Shown: positions 35,230 to 44,751 of the stretch, in pieces
How the letters are laid out: every line of letters begins with the position of its first letter
How positions within the stretch are numbered: position 1 is the stretch's first letter
Assembly (NCBI RefSeq): GCF_014192335.1
Contig: NZ_JACHXU010000004.1
Span: 310,001 to 374,000 of the forward strand
DNA from: Aporhodopirellula rubra
GTDB lineage: Bacteria; Planctomycetota; Planctomycetia; Pirellulales; Pirellulaceae
Direction: 5' to 3'
DNA length: 64,000 bases
The notes under the pieces: model-generated
Told to the model about the DNA's origin: nothing
The model's database searches: none
Seen by the model: the letters and a program-made list of their open reading frames with translations, nothing else
Position numbers and translations under genes: made by a program

Positions 35230-36459
35230 TTACTGCCAATCGAGTCCCATCGGCAATTCGTTGAGAATTTCCGGACCGTTCTCGGTCACCACGACCATGT
35301 CCTCGACCCGCACACCGCCGGTCAATCGGCCGTACAAGCCCGGCTCGACCGTGAACACTTCGTTGGCGAACAATTCGCCACCGCCGTCGTCCAACAGAAT
35401 CGGCTCGTGAACTTCCAACCCGATCCCGTGCCCGGTCCCGTGCTGGATCGACGCCTCATCGGTCAATTCACCGCGGTGCAAGCAATACCCGGCCGCTTCG
35501 AGTTCTCGAATCACCGCTTTGTGCACCGCATCGCCAGTCCGACCGGGATACATTTCCGCCTCACCCGCGGCTTTCGATGCGACCACCGCCGCGTGCATCC
35601 GAAGGGTTTCTTCGCTCGGCGTTCCGTGAACGACGGTTCGGGTACAGTCGCCGTTGTAACGAGTCGATTCGTCTCGCGGATACAAATCAACAATGATCGG
35701 AACGCCCGTCGAGAGTGGTCCGGTCCCCGCGTGATGGCAATCTGCCGAATGCGGAGCCGAAGCAACAATGGCACCGTGCGACATCGTGAACCCGCGATCC
35801 ATGAACAGCCTCGCCGCGAAGGCCCGAATCCGCTCACTCGTCAACAAGTAGGCTTCATCGATCAGGTGCCCATCGTCGTCAACCGACGCCGTCGCGATCC
35901 GGCGGCAAATCTGCAACATGACTTGCTCGGTGACATGTTGAGCCTGGCGCAGCGATGCGATTTCGTCAGCGGTTTTGATTCGTCGGTCGAACACGCCGAG
36001 TTGATCGTCGTAATCGAGTTCGATGCCCGCCGCAGCAACGTGCCAAGCATAAATGAGTGGCAACGTCCGGTCGGCACGAACGCGGCGAACGCCTTCCTTC
36101 AACAAACACGACGTGACCGCTTGAGCCGTCGCCGTTTCACGGTCCGCACTCAGTTCGCCTTCGCTCGGTGGGAAGTCGGCCGGACAGAAAACCGTGCCGA
36201 GTTCGATCGCAACTCGGTCACTGCCCTCCTCGGCCCCCGCTGCGCGGGTACGGTCCATTTCGAGGTCGCGGACGATTCGAAGTTTGTTCCCCGAAGGCAA
36301 CTCGATCCACGCCACGGGATCGCCTAACGGCAATCCGATCCGCCGAAATAAGTTTGGGTTGCGATCAGCGAGACCCGCGAACAATGTCGCGCTACCCTCC
36401 GCTGAAGAATCGAGATTGGGTGCACTCGCCGCTGTTTGAATCAGTGTTTGGTGAATCAT
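35230..36459 (-). CDS. M24 metallopeptidase (Xaa-Pro aminopeptidase-like)
   Basis: 409 residues. An N-terminal creatinase-like domain (1-165) precedes the pita-bread catalytic domain (about 170-405). The five metal ligands are D258 (IIVDLYP), D271 (NGDCTRT), H344 (GTGHGIGLEVHE), E372 (VEPGLYG) and E386 (VRVEDMV), all intact. It should cleave N-terminal Xaa-Pro bonds in the cytoplasm. It is the most upstream gene of the minus-strand cluster with FliN-like, PfkB, response regulator, TrkH and NfeD. Confidence 0.93.
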   Translation of the reverse strand: MIHQTLIQTAASAPNLDSSAEGSATLFAGLADRNPNLFRRIGLPLGDPVAWIELPSGNKLRIVRDLEMDRTRAAGAEEGSDRVAIELGTVFCPADFPPSEGELSADRETATAQAVTSCLLKEGVRRVRADRTLPLIYAWHVAAAGIELDYDDQLGVFDRRIKTADEIASLRQAQHVTEQVMLQICRRIATASVDDDGHLIDEAYLLTSERIRAFAARLFMDRGFTMSHGAIVASAPHSADCHHAGTGPLSTGVPIIVDLYPRDESTRYNGDCTRTVVHGTPSEETLRMHAAVVASKAAGEAEMYPGRTGDAVHKAVIRELEAAGYCLHRGELTDEASIQHGTGHGIGLEVHEPILLDDGGGELFANEVFTVEPGLYGRLTGGVRVEDMVVVTENGPEILNELPMGLDWQ

Positions 36460-36661
36460 CCCTACAAGTTACCTGACCGAACGGACCCTGCCGAGGCACC
36501 AACAACTCAAACGAGATCATCAGGTCGGTCGCAACGATTCAACTCGAACGTCCGATCGTAGCGGTTGAGCCCGTTGTGCTCGCACCGTTCATAGCGGCTG
36601 CGCATCCACAACGGCCGAACATCTCCACCGTAACTGTACTTTTTGTGACGGCCGATCACCC

Positions 36662-38056
36662 ATGACCGCGTTGCCCCCGAAAAAACGTAAACACCGTCAA
36701 CGCGTCCGGTACGCTCGACGGGTTCTCGTCGCGAGTGTTTTGCTAGGTCCTCTTTCGGTCGTTTGCGCGCCCTACGGATCGCTCTCCGTGTCTTCGATTG
36801 CGACGGCTGGTTTTCCTGAAACACTCGAGCGGGGTGGTCGCTTATACGGATGCGGATGGGGCGACGGATATCACTCTTGCCACAGCAGCGGTGTTCGCCC
36901 ACTCGCCGACCTGCCACCCCGATCATATGCCGCCCGCGTCGGCACCCCGCAAGAACGCATCGCGGGTTGTCCGACCTGCCGGCCACGCATGTTGCCCAGC
37001 GTCGACCCGATCACGACACCTCGTGGACCAGAAACCTTTTATCACCGATTTGATCAGTACGCCGCCCAACTCAGTCATCGTGAAGCTCACGCCGCCACTG
37101 GACCTGTCCAAGCGATCATCGATCATGAGGCCGGCGCGGGGATGAACAATTACCGGGATCCCTATGACTCGCCCCCGATCCCACGCAACCGTTTTCTCGA
37201 ACGCAACGAACCCACCGTCAGCGTCAATGCGACGGCCGATGGCAGCCCGGCGGCACCCGCGCTAAGCGTCACGGAACTCGAAGAATTCCGCCAATACCAA
37301 GCCGAACAGCGTGAACGCAAAAAGTTTGAAAAGTATCTGATTGATCCCGATGACATTGAACCGTCACAAACCTTTGGCGGACCACCCGTCGGATCGGAAG
37401 AACGTCGCAAACTCGACGAAGAAAAAATCAGACAACTCGAGCGAGACATTCAACAACAGAGGCTCGAGCAAGAACGCGCCCGAAGAGATGCGATGTCTGA
37501 GTCGACAGGCTCCGATCTTGAAGATGGCCTCCGCAGCCCGAGCGACCAAACGCCTAGCGACCAAACACCGAGAGACCGGGGAGCATACAACCAGGGTCCT
37601 AACAACCTGGCCCCGAGTGATCAGGATACGTCGATGCCGATGGACTCGCTCTTGCCACCGTTCCCACGGGAAGAAGAACTCCGCCAAGACGAACGAAGGC
37701 GTGACGAGTTGCGACGCGACTTCCTTTACCGGGAACAACCGCTCCCTGACCCGACGCAACCGACTGAGTCAAGGCGTTCTGACGAAGACGATCTGCTCAT
37801 CGAACCAGACAACACTCCTGGCGTCGAGCTCCCGGGTATCGAAAACATCCCACCAGGGCTCGGCGAGCAGCTCGACCAACTCGACTCGATTCGTCCGGAA
37901 CGACCGCGACAGACGCAACTCGACTTCAATGCCCCCGTCCGCCCTGACGGATCCGACGGAACGGCGGCTTCCAACCGCACCTTCAATCCGATCTCACAAC
38001 CGCAAGCACGCGTGGCAGAGATTCCGGATTGGCGGTTCGTCAAACAGCCACGCTAA
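36662..38056 (+). CDS. Exported/membrane-anchored Gln/Pro/Asp-rich protein
   Basis: 464 residues, no known domain. Residues 1-20 are strongly basic (KKRKHRQRVRYARR), then one hydrophobic segment (about 22-40, VLVASVLLGPLSVVCAP). Two CxxC-like or Cys pairs occur at about 60-110 (YGCGW, GCPTCRPR). The C-terminal half is charged and predicted coiled or disordered (EEKIRQLERDIQQQRLEQER, then repeats of SDQTPSDQTP), with Pro/Arg at the end. Codon use is like its neighbours and the frame is long, so it is probably real. The N-terminus resembles other planctomycete hypothetical proteins with GY-Cys motifs; the function is unknown. Confidence 0.55.
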   Translation: MTALPPKKRKHRQRVRYARRVLVASVLLGPLSVVCAPYGSLSVSSIATAGFPETLERGGRLYGCGWGDGYHSCHSSGVRPLADLPPRSYAARVGTPQERIAGCPTCRPRMLPSVDPITTPRGPETFYHRFDQYAAQLSHREAHAATGPVQAIIDHEAGAGMNNYRDPYDSPPIPRNRFLERNEPTVSVNATADGSPAAPALSVTELEEFRQYQAEQRERKKFEKYLIDPDDIEPSQTFGGPPVGSEERRKLDEEKIRQLERDIQQQRLEQERARRDAMSESTGSDLEDGLRSPSDQTPSDQTPRDRGAYNQGPNNLAPSDQDTSMPMDSLLPPFPREEELRQDERRRDELRRDFLYREQPLPDPTQPTESRRSDEDDLLIEPDNTPGVELPGIENIPPGLGEQLDQLDSIRPERPRQTQLDFNAPVRPDGSDGTAASNRTFNPISQPQARVAEIPDWRFVKQPR

Positions 38057-38291
38057 TGCGTCTTGCTAGCACGTCATCATCTGCGGTTCTTCGATGGTCA
38101 ATCGACGTCGTTCCATTCGAACGTTGATTCCCGAACCGCTTGAAAGGCGACAAAGACTCCGCACAAGCAGTGCGACCAACACCGCGACAAAGCTACAATA
38201 GCAATCGGTCGGGCAACGCGTCGGCACGCTCATGTACCTGAATTCACCGTAACATCATCGCATCGCAACCCAGGTTGGATCGTTTCGCGAA

Positions 38292-39770
38292 ATGAACGTC
38301 ATCCTCCTCGTCGGATCTCAAAAACAGCTCGCCGACGGGTTGCCGTGGCTGCTCCGATTTGCCGCCTCAACCGGCTACGCACCCAAAGCGTTAGTGCTCG
38401 GCACCGATCACCGCACGCTGGCAAGATTGGCTGAATCCGCTCTCGCGGAACACGGTTCCAACGGAGCCGTCGACCTCGTCGAAACCAACGTGGATGCCGT
38501 GATCGCAAAATTGAATGCGGAGCGATGCCGGTTGCTGTTGATGGTCGACGACGTTGATGACGATCGCTTCCAGGCCTCCGTGTTTGAACGTTGCGGGGTG
38601 AAGTCGGTATGGTTGAGCGTAAAATCACCGCCCCCGGATAGTGACAAGCACATCTTTTCCTTGGACGATGCGTTTGGAGAGACCACCAACCTCATCTCTC
38701 GTCGCCTCCTGCAGACGCACGCGTCGCTGCAACTCGACCATGTTTGGCTGAACGACAAAACGACAGACCCGCAGACGCTCATCGACAAAGCCGTGCAACT
38801 CGAACGCCAGCGTTGTGATCCAGGAGATCTCGTGTGGATTCCTTTTGGATCCTCGCCATCGCAGGAATCCCATTACGCGTTAGCACGTGAACTGCTTTCG
38901 GGCTCCACTAACGCATCAATCGGATTGGTCAGCAGCAAAGAAGGATGGGACCGATCGCTGCTTTCTCGAGTGCGATACTGGGCCAGCCACGTGGCCGAAC
39001 CGATGGATCGTGACGCGCGTCTGGAACTCGCCAACACGTTACAGGAAGGCTCGCAACCGAACCTCGAATTCCTAGGACTGATCTCGGCAGCGGCGATGTT
39101 GGCCGCGTTCGGGTTGCTGCAGAACTCCGCCGCCGTCATCATTGGCGCGATGTTGATCGCACCGTTGATGACTCCGATCATGGGAGCGGGTTTGTCGCTG
39201 GCGCACGGCAACCGGCCGCTGTTTCGCACCTCCTGGTTAACGATCGCGATCGGATTCCTGGGGGCGTTTGTATCGAGCTTCCTGTTCGGCTTGCTCGTTC
39301 GCATCGTTCAAGAACCAGTCGTTACGCCGGAGATGTGGGGCCGATGCAATCCATCGCCGCTGGACTTTTGCGTCGGATTGGTCGGTGGGATGGCCGCCTC
39401 GTATGCGCGAACTCGCAGCCACTTGTCATCCGCACTCGCTGGCGCCGCGATCGCGGCCGCGTTGGTTCCACCGATCGCAACCGCAGGCCTGCAAGCCGCA
39501 TTCGGTGTCTGGGAATCGACGGAACAAGGATGGCCCATCTTCGGACCGTTAATCTTGGTCAGCGTTAATGTGTTGACGATCATGATCGGAACGTCGTTCG
39601 TTTTGTATGCCCGAGGACTACGCATCGACACATCGGTCCCCGGACGGAACAACAACGGCGGGGGCAAACAAACGGGTAGCAAATGGGCGACTCGCATGAC
39701 CGTGTCACTCGTGACGCTGGTGCTCCTGGTGCTCGTTTGGATGATGCATTTAGAGCGGCTTTTCTTGTAG
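38292..39770 (+). CDS. DUF389 (TIGR00341-like) membrane protein
   Basis: 492 residues. The first 230 residues form a soluble Rossmann-like domain with tandem USP-like features (NVILLVGSQKQLADGLPWLL, ALARELLSGST). The C-terminal 240 residues hold six membrane segments with the conserved DUF389 signatures: GLISAAAMLAAFGLLQNSAA, VIIGAMLIAPLMTPIMGAGL, SALAGAAIAAALVPPIATAG and LVSVNVLTIMIG. The family is conserved but uncharacterised. It stands alone, with a bidirectional terminator after the stop. Confidence 0.87.
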   Translation: MNVILLVGSQKQLADGLPWLLRFAASTGYAPKALVLGTDHRTLARLAESALAEHGSNGAVDLVETNVDAVIAKLNAERCRLLLMVDDVDDDRFQASVFERCGVKSVWLSVKSPPPDSDKHIFSLDDAFGETTNLISRRLLQTHASLQLDHVWLNDKTTDPQTLIDKAVQLERQRCDPGDLVWIPFGSSPSQESHYALARELLSGSTNASIGLVSSKEGWDRSLLSRVRYWASHVAEPMDRDARLELANTLQEGSQPNLEFLGLISAAAMLAAFGLLQNSAAVIIGAMLIAPLMTPIMGAGLSLAHGNRPLFRTSWLTIAIGFLGAFVSSFLFGLLVRIVQEPVVTPEMWGRCNPSPLDFCVGLVGGMAASYARTRSHLSSALAGAAIAAALVPPIATAGLQAAFGVWESTEQGWPIFGPLILVSVNVLTIMIGTSFVLYARGLRIDTSVPGRNNNGGGKQTGSKWATRMTVSLVTLVLLVLVWMMHLERLFL

Positions 39771-39841
39771 GCCGCGCCGGCCATGCAAGCAATGATTCGT
39801 TTGGCGCAAAAAAAGTTCGGCGTGAAAACTACAGCGCAATA

Positions 39842-39891
39842 AAAAACCGACGCTTCGAAAAGGATGAATCCTGATCGGCGCGTCGGTTTTT
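39842..39891. terminator. Bidirectional terminator between DUF389 and erpA-like genes
   Basis: AAAAACCGACGC (39842-39853) and GCGTCGGTTTTT (39880-39891) form a 12-bp perfect stem across a 26-nt loop that itself has GGAT/ATCC pairing. T-runs on both strands serve the two convergent genes. Confidence 0.85.
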
Positions 39892-39938
39892 GTTCAGATG
39901 GGTTCGTTCAGGCCGCAGCCTGCGACCAAGCCAGAAAA

Positions 39939-40271
39939 CTAGGCTTGGAAAGAACTACCGCAACCGCAGCTCTTCACTGCGTTCGGGTTGTTGAACGTGA
40001 AGCCTTGTTTCTCGAGGCTATCGAACCAGTCGACTTCGGTACCGTCCAAGTACAGGGCGCTCTTCTTGTCGACGACGACGGCAACGCCGTGGTGTTCGTA
40101 CTTGCTGTCAGATTTCTCGTCGTAGTTGTCGTCAAAGTTCAGCGTGTAGTTGAAACCGCTGCAGCCGCCACCGGCGACACCGATACGCAACAACATCGAG
40201 TCGTCAAAGTTGTGCTCTTTGCGGAATCGCAAGACTTCTTCTGCAGCACGCTCGGTAAGTTTAATGGCCAT
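39939..40271 (-). CDS. IscA/ErpA-type iron-sulfur carrier
   Basis: 110 residues, full family length. The three ligand cysteines are C37 (GGGCSGFNY), C102 and C104 (KSCGCGSSF). A-type carrier proteins deliver iron-sulfur clusters to apoproteins in the cytoplasm. No other isc/suf gene is nearby; one client, the [4Fe-4S] enzyme IspG, is encoded at 52-53 kb. The sequence does not decide between IscA, ErpA and SufA. Confidence 0.93.
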   Translation of the reverse strand: MAIKLTERAAEEVLRFRKEHNFDDSMLLRIGVAGGGCSGFNYTLNFDDNYDEKSDSKYEHHGVAVVVDKKSALYLDGTEVDWFDSLEKQGFTFNNPNAVKSCGCGSSFQA

Positions 40272-40756
40272 CGTTAAGATGAACTCCCAGGAAGGAGGGG
40301 TCGGAAATGGTTGGACAGGATCAAACCTGGAACACAGGTCGTTCTAAGTTGCTTCTTGTATCGTTAATTCGTTTAGTCAGCGACCGTTCGCCGAGAGCGC
40401 CATCGATTCGCACCGGCGTCACTGAAATCCGCTGGCATCACTGAAAACCGTGCGGACCAATCGACGCATGTCATCTTGAGTCGACGGGCGTCCGGCAGCT
40501 ATCCAGGCAGTGATCGTTTCATTCAGCCTCGGTTCGCTCAGCCGTTGTGCTTGACCGCAATCGATTCGGCTCCACGCTGGGCACCGCAAGTGTGGGTGCA
40601 AAACAGCACTGAGATCAACACCAAATCTAGCAATTCGCTTGCCAAACGCTTTTCACTGCCAAATTGGCGGGATCCACGATCATCGCAGGCATGCGACAAT
40701 CGCGTTGGGTATTGTACTCCAGGTCAAGTCTGAAGGACAGGCAAGATGCACGCGGA
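40272..40756. other. Intergenic region, erpA-like gene to pseudokinase
   Basis: 485 nt. One open frame on the minus strand (40419-40654) has no ATG start and no homology, so is not called. Nothing else of note except that the promoter for the erpA-like gene must lie here. Confidence 0.4.
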
Positions 40757-43700
40757 CTAACCCTCGAGCTGGAATTCCTGGGGCAGATCGTAGTTTTTCT
40801 TGGTGGCCGCCTCACGGGTCGTGATTCGGATTTCGGCATTCTCGCCCTCTCCAACTACCACCCATATCAATGCCTGTTTGGGATCATTCGGGCCTGTCGC
40901 GGTGCGGTCGGGGTTCGCCCCGAGCACCAAATCGGTCAGCACTTTCCGCAGCGGTTGATCCGTTTTTGCGAAATTCCGCACCTGCTGGTTTTGCGTGATT
41001 CCCATCAACTGCAAATCACCGCCGATGATTTCGACCTTCGGTGGTGAGTTGCCCTCGGGCAGGTCGGCGGAAAATTCGTTCACGATCGTGTCGACTGCGA
41101 ATTGCAACGATTCCTGACCAAAACTGACCGACATGGGGCGATCGAGCATCTGGGCGAGGGTCAGTTTCTCGGTTGTGGCCGGAGATCCAGCGATGGCAGT
41201 CATCGTCGTCGTATTGGCAGCCAAAAGGGTTCCCAAGGCCACCTGCGGTAAAGCGAGCGGTGGCAAATAGGCATTCAAGATCACCTCACGCTTGATCGCC
41301 GCCGATCGAGTCTGCTCGCTAAAGAACGCCCACATGTTCGGCAGACGCGATGCGAGTAACCGCCACGACGGATCAACTTCCCGCGAAACGAGAAAATCTT
41401 CGGCCTGTATCGACGCGTTGTCCACTCGCGATTGTACCTTGGTCTTCAAGGCCATCGGGTCCATCCCCGGAGCGGCGGCCAACCGCACCTCGACAAAACT
41501 GCCTCGCGACCCTGGTGCGAAATCGTTGGTGGCGGCCCCGCTGTCGGTTGCAGGCGGAACGGACGCGATTCGCAACAACAGCCCGCCACACTCGGGAACC
41601 AACGTCGACTGAACCCACTGCAAGAGCGTCGGCGCCGTTTGCTCGACCCACGCTCGCGCGTCGGCGATCAAGAAATTGGGTTGCGTTAGCATCGTGACCG
41701 CGTCGGTTGATTCGGCCGACACCCACAACTCTTCGAGCAATCGAGGCAACAACACCGGCGCCCCTTCGACCTCGGCGACCTGAGTGATCTGTGCGATCGA
41801 GCCGACCGCGAACGCATCGACGAGCTGATCATTCGGCGCCCCGGTTCCGGACGAACCTTCGTTCGCGGCCGAGGCATTTGAAACGGCGGCATTTGAATTT
41901 GCCGACACCGCGTAGTGAGGATAGAACGCATCGCTGCCCGGATCATCACCCGCGTACAGTTTGATCCCGCCGGGCAACTGGGCCATCGAAACGCCCCACG
42001 CTTCGGTGAGTTCATCGAGCGGACGAGGTGCTTTCATGTGAACCGCTAGCGCTACTTCGGGCACACCGCCTCGTCCGGGAAACCATGCCATCGCAATCAT
42101 GCGGATATCATCGAGCGGCATCGCGATCCGCTTTTGCAACCGTTCAATCACCGGCGCGAGTTCAGGATCGAACACGTCACGCAGTCCGGTTGAATTGAGA
42201 TGAGCCAAATCAAACGTCAGGATCGCGGCTGGACCGGGCGGCAACAAAATGGTCGACGGCACGGATGAGTTCGGTGGCGTCTTGCCATCGGCTGCAATCG
42301 CAGAAGGTGGCGCCCACAACATCGCAGGATCCGAAACCAACTCGATCGTGTCGGTCTCAGACGACTCGGCAGGCCGCCTCGATGGGACGGGGCGATTCGT
42401 AGCCGGGTTGGACGCAGGTCGCGTTCCCGTGACCGATGGGATCACCGCGGGGATACGAGGGCGAACCCGTTTGGCAACCGGTTGAGGTGCGTTCGGATCC
42501 TGGAGAGCGAGCGCGATGATCAACAGAAAAATTGGAATCCACAAACTCCCCAGCACAAACCACGCCGTCCGGCGCCGCCCCGAACGTCGCCGCACCGCGG
42601 CCTGCTTGGGTTGGTCGGCGAGCAACACCGAGTCAGAACTCTGAGTCGACGCGACAGCCGCCTGCACGACCGCAGCCTGAACCGGGGCTGTTTCATTCAC
42701 GCCACCCCGCGAGTCCGCCGATGCGTCGGAAATAGGCTCGGACGCAGACTGCGCCGGCACACCAGTGAAACTCGGCACGCCAGTGGAACCCTCTAAGCCA
42801 GAGGAACCCCACAAGCCAGCGGAATGTTGCGTGCCAACAGATTGAGACGTCTCCGATTGGGTTGCAGCGGATGTGGGCTTCTTCGATTCAGACGTGGGGT
42901 CTTCCGATACAACGGCGGACGGCGAGGCAGTTGGCCCGTCCTTGCGAACGGATTTCGGTTCGACCGCATGTTTAGCGTCGACCGCGGGTTTCGCGTCGGC
43001 GTCGGGTTTCGCGTCAGCGTCGGGTTTCGCCTTAACCGTCGTAGCAGGCTGTTGCTCTGACTTCGGTTTCGAACCGGACTTCCGCTGGACGTCCGCTACC
43101 GGTTCTCGCTCGACCGCAGCGGGTCGTTCGGACTTGGTGGACCGTTCGGACTCAGCGGATCGCTTGGCTTCGGCGGGCTGATCGGGCACCGTGACGGCAG
43201 GTGGCGTCGGTGGGGACGACTTTGCCTTCGGCGCGGAACTTCCCGCTGACGCGACGACGTTTGATGACGATGCTGGATCCGATGACTTAGCGGGCGGCTT
43301 GCTCGTCGCGACCGAGGCCGCTTTCTTTTCCGCAACCGGAACGGCTGCCTTCAGCGCGGTCGTGAACGCATCCAGGGTCGGAAATCTCGCGGCGGGATCT
43401 TTCGCTAACGCATAACCGAGCACTCGCAACAGCGGATCTCCCGCGGCCCCCTTGGCGACCGCTTCGCTTAATTCGGGAGGCTCGAAACGGAGTTGCCGAG
43501 AACGAATCTGTTCGTCCTTCGCCGCCGCAAAAGCATGCCGGCCGAACCGTAGCCGGTACGCCAAAGATCCCAACGCATAAACGCATTGGGATTCGAGCGA
43601 ACTCGCACCGACGGCGCCGCCTCCACTCGCACTGTTTGCGGACAGCGTTTCAGGAGCGGCATACAAAAAGCGAGACTCATTCGTCGCGATCGTGTTCTGA

Positions 43701-44500
43701 GAATCGAACACGTCCGCCGATAGATAGTCCGCAGGATCGATCCACAGCATCGGATCGCGTCCAGGCGTTTCATCAATCCAAATCCGATCCGGCGAGGGCA
43801 TCGGTGGATACGCAAACGCACCGGTTCCTTGAGACGAGAACGCCGACAATGTCGCGGCCAATGATTCGATCAGCCGTGCGATCTCCGGCGCGGCCCAGCT
43901 CGTGCCGCTGGAAGAATCCGCCACACGCATCTGTTCGCTCAACGTTTGCCCCGGCTTCATCTTCGCGAACACCGCGACCGCATCGAGCGACGTGTCCAGC
44001 GGGATCGTTGTCGGGCGATCACCCAGCGGCGCCCCCACCAAAGCCATCAATTCCGTCTCCGGAATTCCGGGGCCACGCAGCCCCGTTATCGCGCGGAGCG
44101 TATCGCCGTCTTCCGGTGTCAATCGCGAGGGAACGATCTGCAACACGATGCCCGGTTCGTCCGGATACGAATCGTGGGTCACCGGTGTCCATCTGGAAAA
44201 GGGCACAGGCGGCATTTCCGCGGACTGCGTAAGCGGTGCGATCCTTAAAACCGGAAACCGGCCCGGTGATTTTTCGCTCGCGGGATCCGCCCCCGCAAGC
44301 GATCTATTGAGCAGGCACGATGCTTGGAAGGGCAATAACTCCCCCCTATCGATCAACCACTTTGCCAACTGCACCGCGTCGGTGGGCGGCTTTGAGCCGT
44401 GTTCTTTGGCGTAATCCGCCGCCCACTGCCGTGGCACCGACGAATCTGCCAAACCACTTTGAATCAAGCGTTTCCAGAAATCGACGAGAGAGAGCGGCAT
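40757..44500 (-). CDS. Giant transmembrane pseudokinase
   Basis: 1247 residues. Residues 1-65 match the N-terminal extension common in planctomycete Ser/Thr kinases (FWKRLIQSGL, then LIDRGELLPFQASCLLNRSL). Residues about 80-380 follow the kinase fold, but the glycine loop and Lys are absent, the HRD loop reads PPMPSPDRIWID, and DFG is replaced by WIDPAD; only YAAPE (280-284) and the YALGSLAYRLRFG helix are recognisable. A Ser/Lys/Pro/Ala-rich linker (about 380-640), a membrane helix (about 645-665, AWFVLGSLWIPIFLLIIALAL) and a folded C-terminal domain of about 580 residues follow. It cannot phosphorylate, so would be a scaffold or sensor. It is a single-gene unit upstream of erpA. Confidence 0.75.
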   Translation of the reverse strand: MPLSLVDFWKRLIQSGLADSSVPRQWAADYAKEHGSKPPTDAVQLAKWLIDRGELLPFQASCLLNRSLAGADPASEKSPGRFPVLRIAPLTQSAEMPPVPFSRWTPVTHDSYPDEPGIVLQIVPSRLTPEDGDTLRAITGLRGPGIPETELMALVGAPLGDRPTTIPLDTSLDAVAVFAKMKPGQTLSEQMRVADSSSGTSWAAPEIARLIESLAATLSAFSSQGTGAFAYPPMPSPDRIWIDETPGRDPMLWIDPADYLSADVFDSQNTIATNESRFLYAAPETLSANSASGGGAVGASSLESQCVYALGSLAYRLRFGRHAFAAAKDEQIRSRQLRFEPPELSEAVAKGAAGDPLLRVLGYALAKDPAARFPTLDAFTTALKAAVPVAEKKAASVATSKPPAKSSDPASSSNVVASAGSSAPKAKSSPPTPPAVTVPDQPAEAKRSAESERSTKSERPAAVEREPVADVQRKSGSKPKSEQQPATTVKAKPDADAKPDADAKPAVDAKHAVEPKSVRKDGPTASPSAVVSEDPTSESKKPTSAATQSETSQSVGTQHSAGLWGSSGLEGSTGVPSFTGVPAQSASEPISDASADSRGGVNETAPVQAAVVQAAVASTQSSDSVLLADQPKQAAVRRRSGRRRTAWFVLGSLWIPIFLLIIALALQDPNAPQPVAKRVRPRIPAVIPSVTGTRPASNPATNRPVPSRRPAESSETDTIELVSDPAMLWAPPSAIAADGKTPPNSSVPSTILLPPGPAAILTFDLAHLNSTGLRDVFDPELAPVIERLQKRIAMPLDDIRMIAMAWFPGRGGVPEVALAVHMKAPRPLDELTEAWGVSMAQLPGGIKLYAGDDPGSDAFYPHYAVSANSNAAVSNASAANEGSSGTGAPNDQLVDAFAVGSIAQITQVAEVEGAPVLLPRLLEELWVSAESTDAVTMLTQPNFLIADARAWVEQTAPTLLQWVQSTLVPECGGLLLRIASVPPATDSGAATNDFAPGSRGSFVEVRLAAAPGMDPMALKTKVQSRVDNASIQAEDFLVSREVDPSWRLLASRLPNMWAFFSEQTRSAAIKREVILNAYLPPLALPQVALGTLLAANTTTMTAIAGSPATTEKLTLAQMLDRPMSVSFGQESLQFAVDTIVNEFSADLPEGNSPPKVEIIGGDLQLMGITQNQQVRNFAKTDQPLRKVLTDLVLGANPDRTATGPNDPKQALIWVVVGEGENAEIRITTREAATKKNYDLPQEFQLEG

Positions 44501-44751
44501 AAATTGCGATGGGGGAACGGTTGAAAAGGGTTCAGTGGGGGATCTTCGTGGTACAACATCTCATCCTATGATTCCCTTAGTCTATTGTGTGCCGTGATGT
44601 TTTGCGGCGCCGGATCGAATCGGGAGCCCCAAAAACATGGGCTTTGTGCCGCCCCGACACGATTTTGAGGCCGGTTCCGTCGCTTGACGGCCGAGAGTTA
44701 ATACATCTTTGCTTTGCATTCCCTCCATCATTGCCACACCCCGGTGTTATT

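Noticed and set aside
40419-40654. Minus-strand open frame between the pseudokinase and erpA-like gene
   Set aside because: No ATG, no ribosome site and no recognisable domain.
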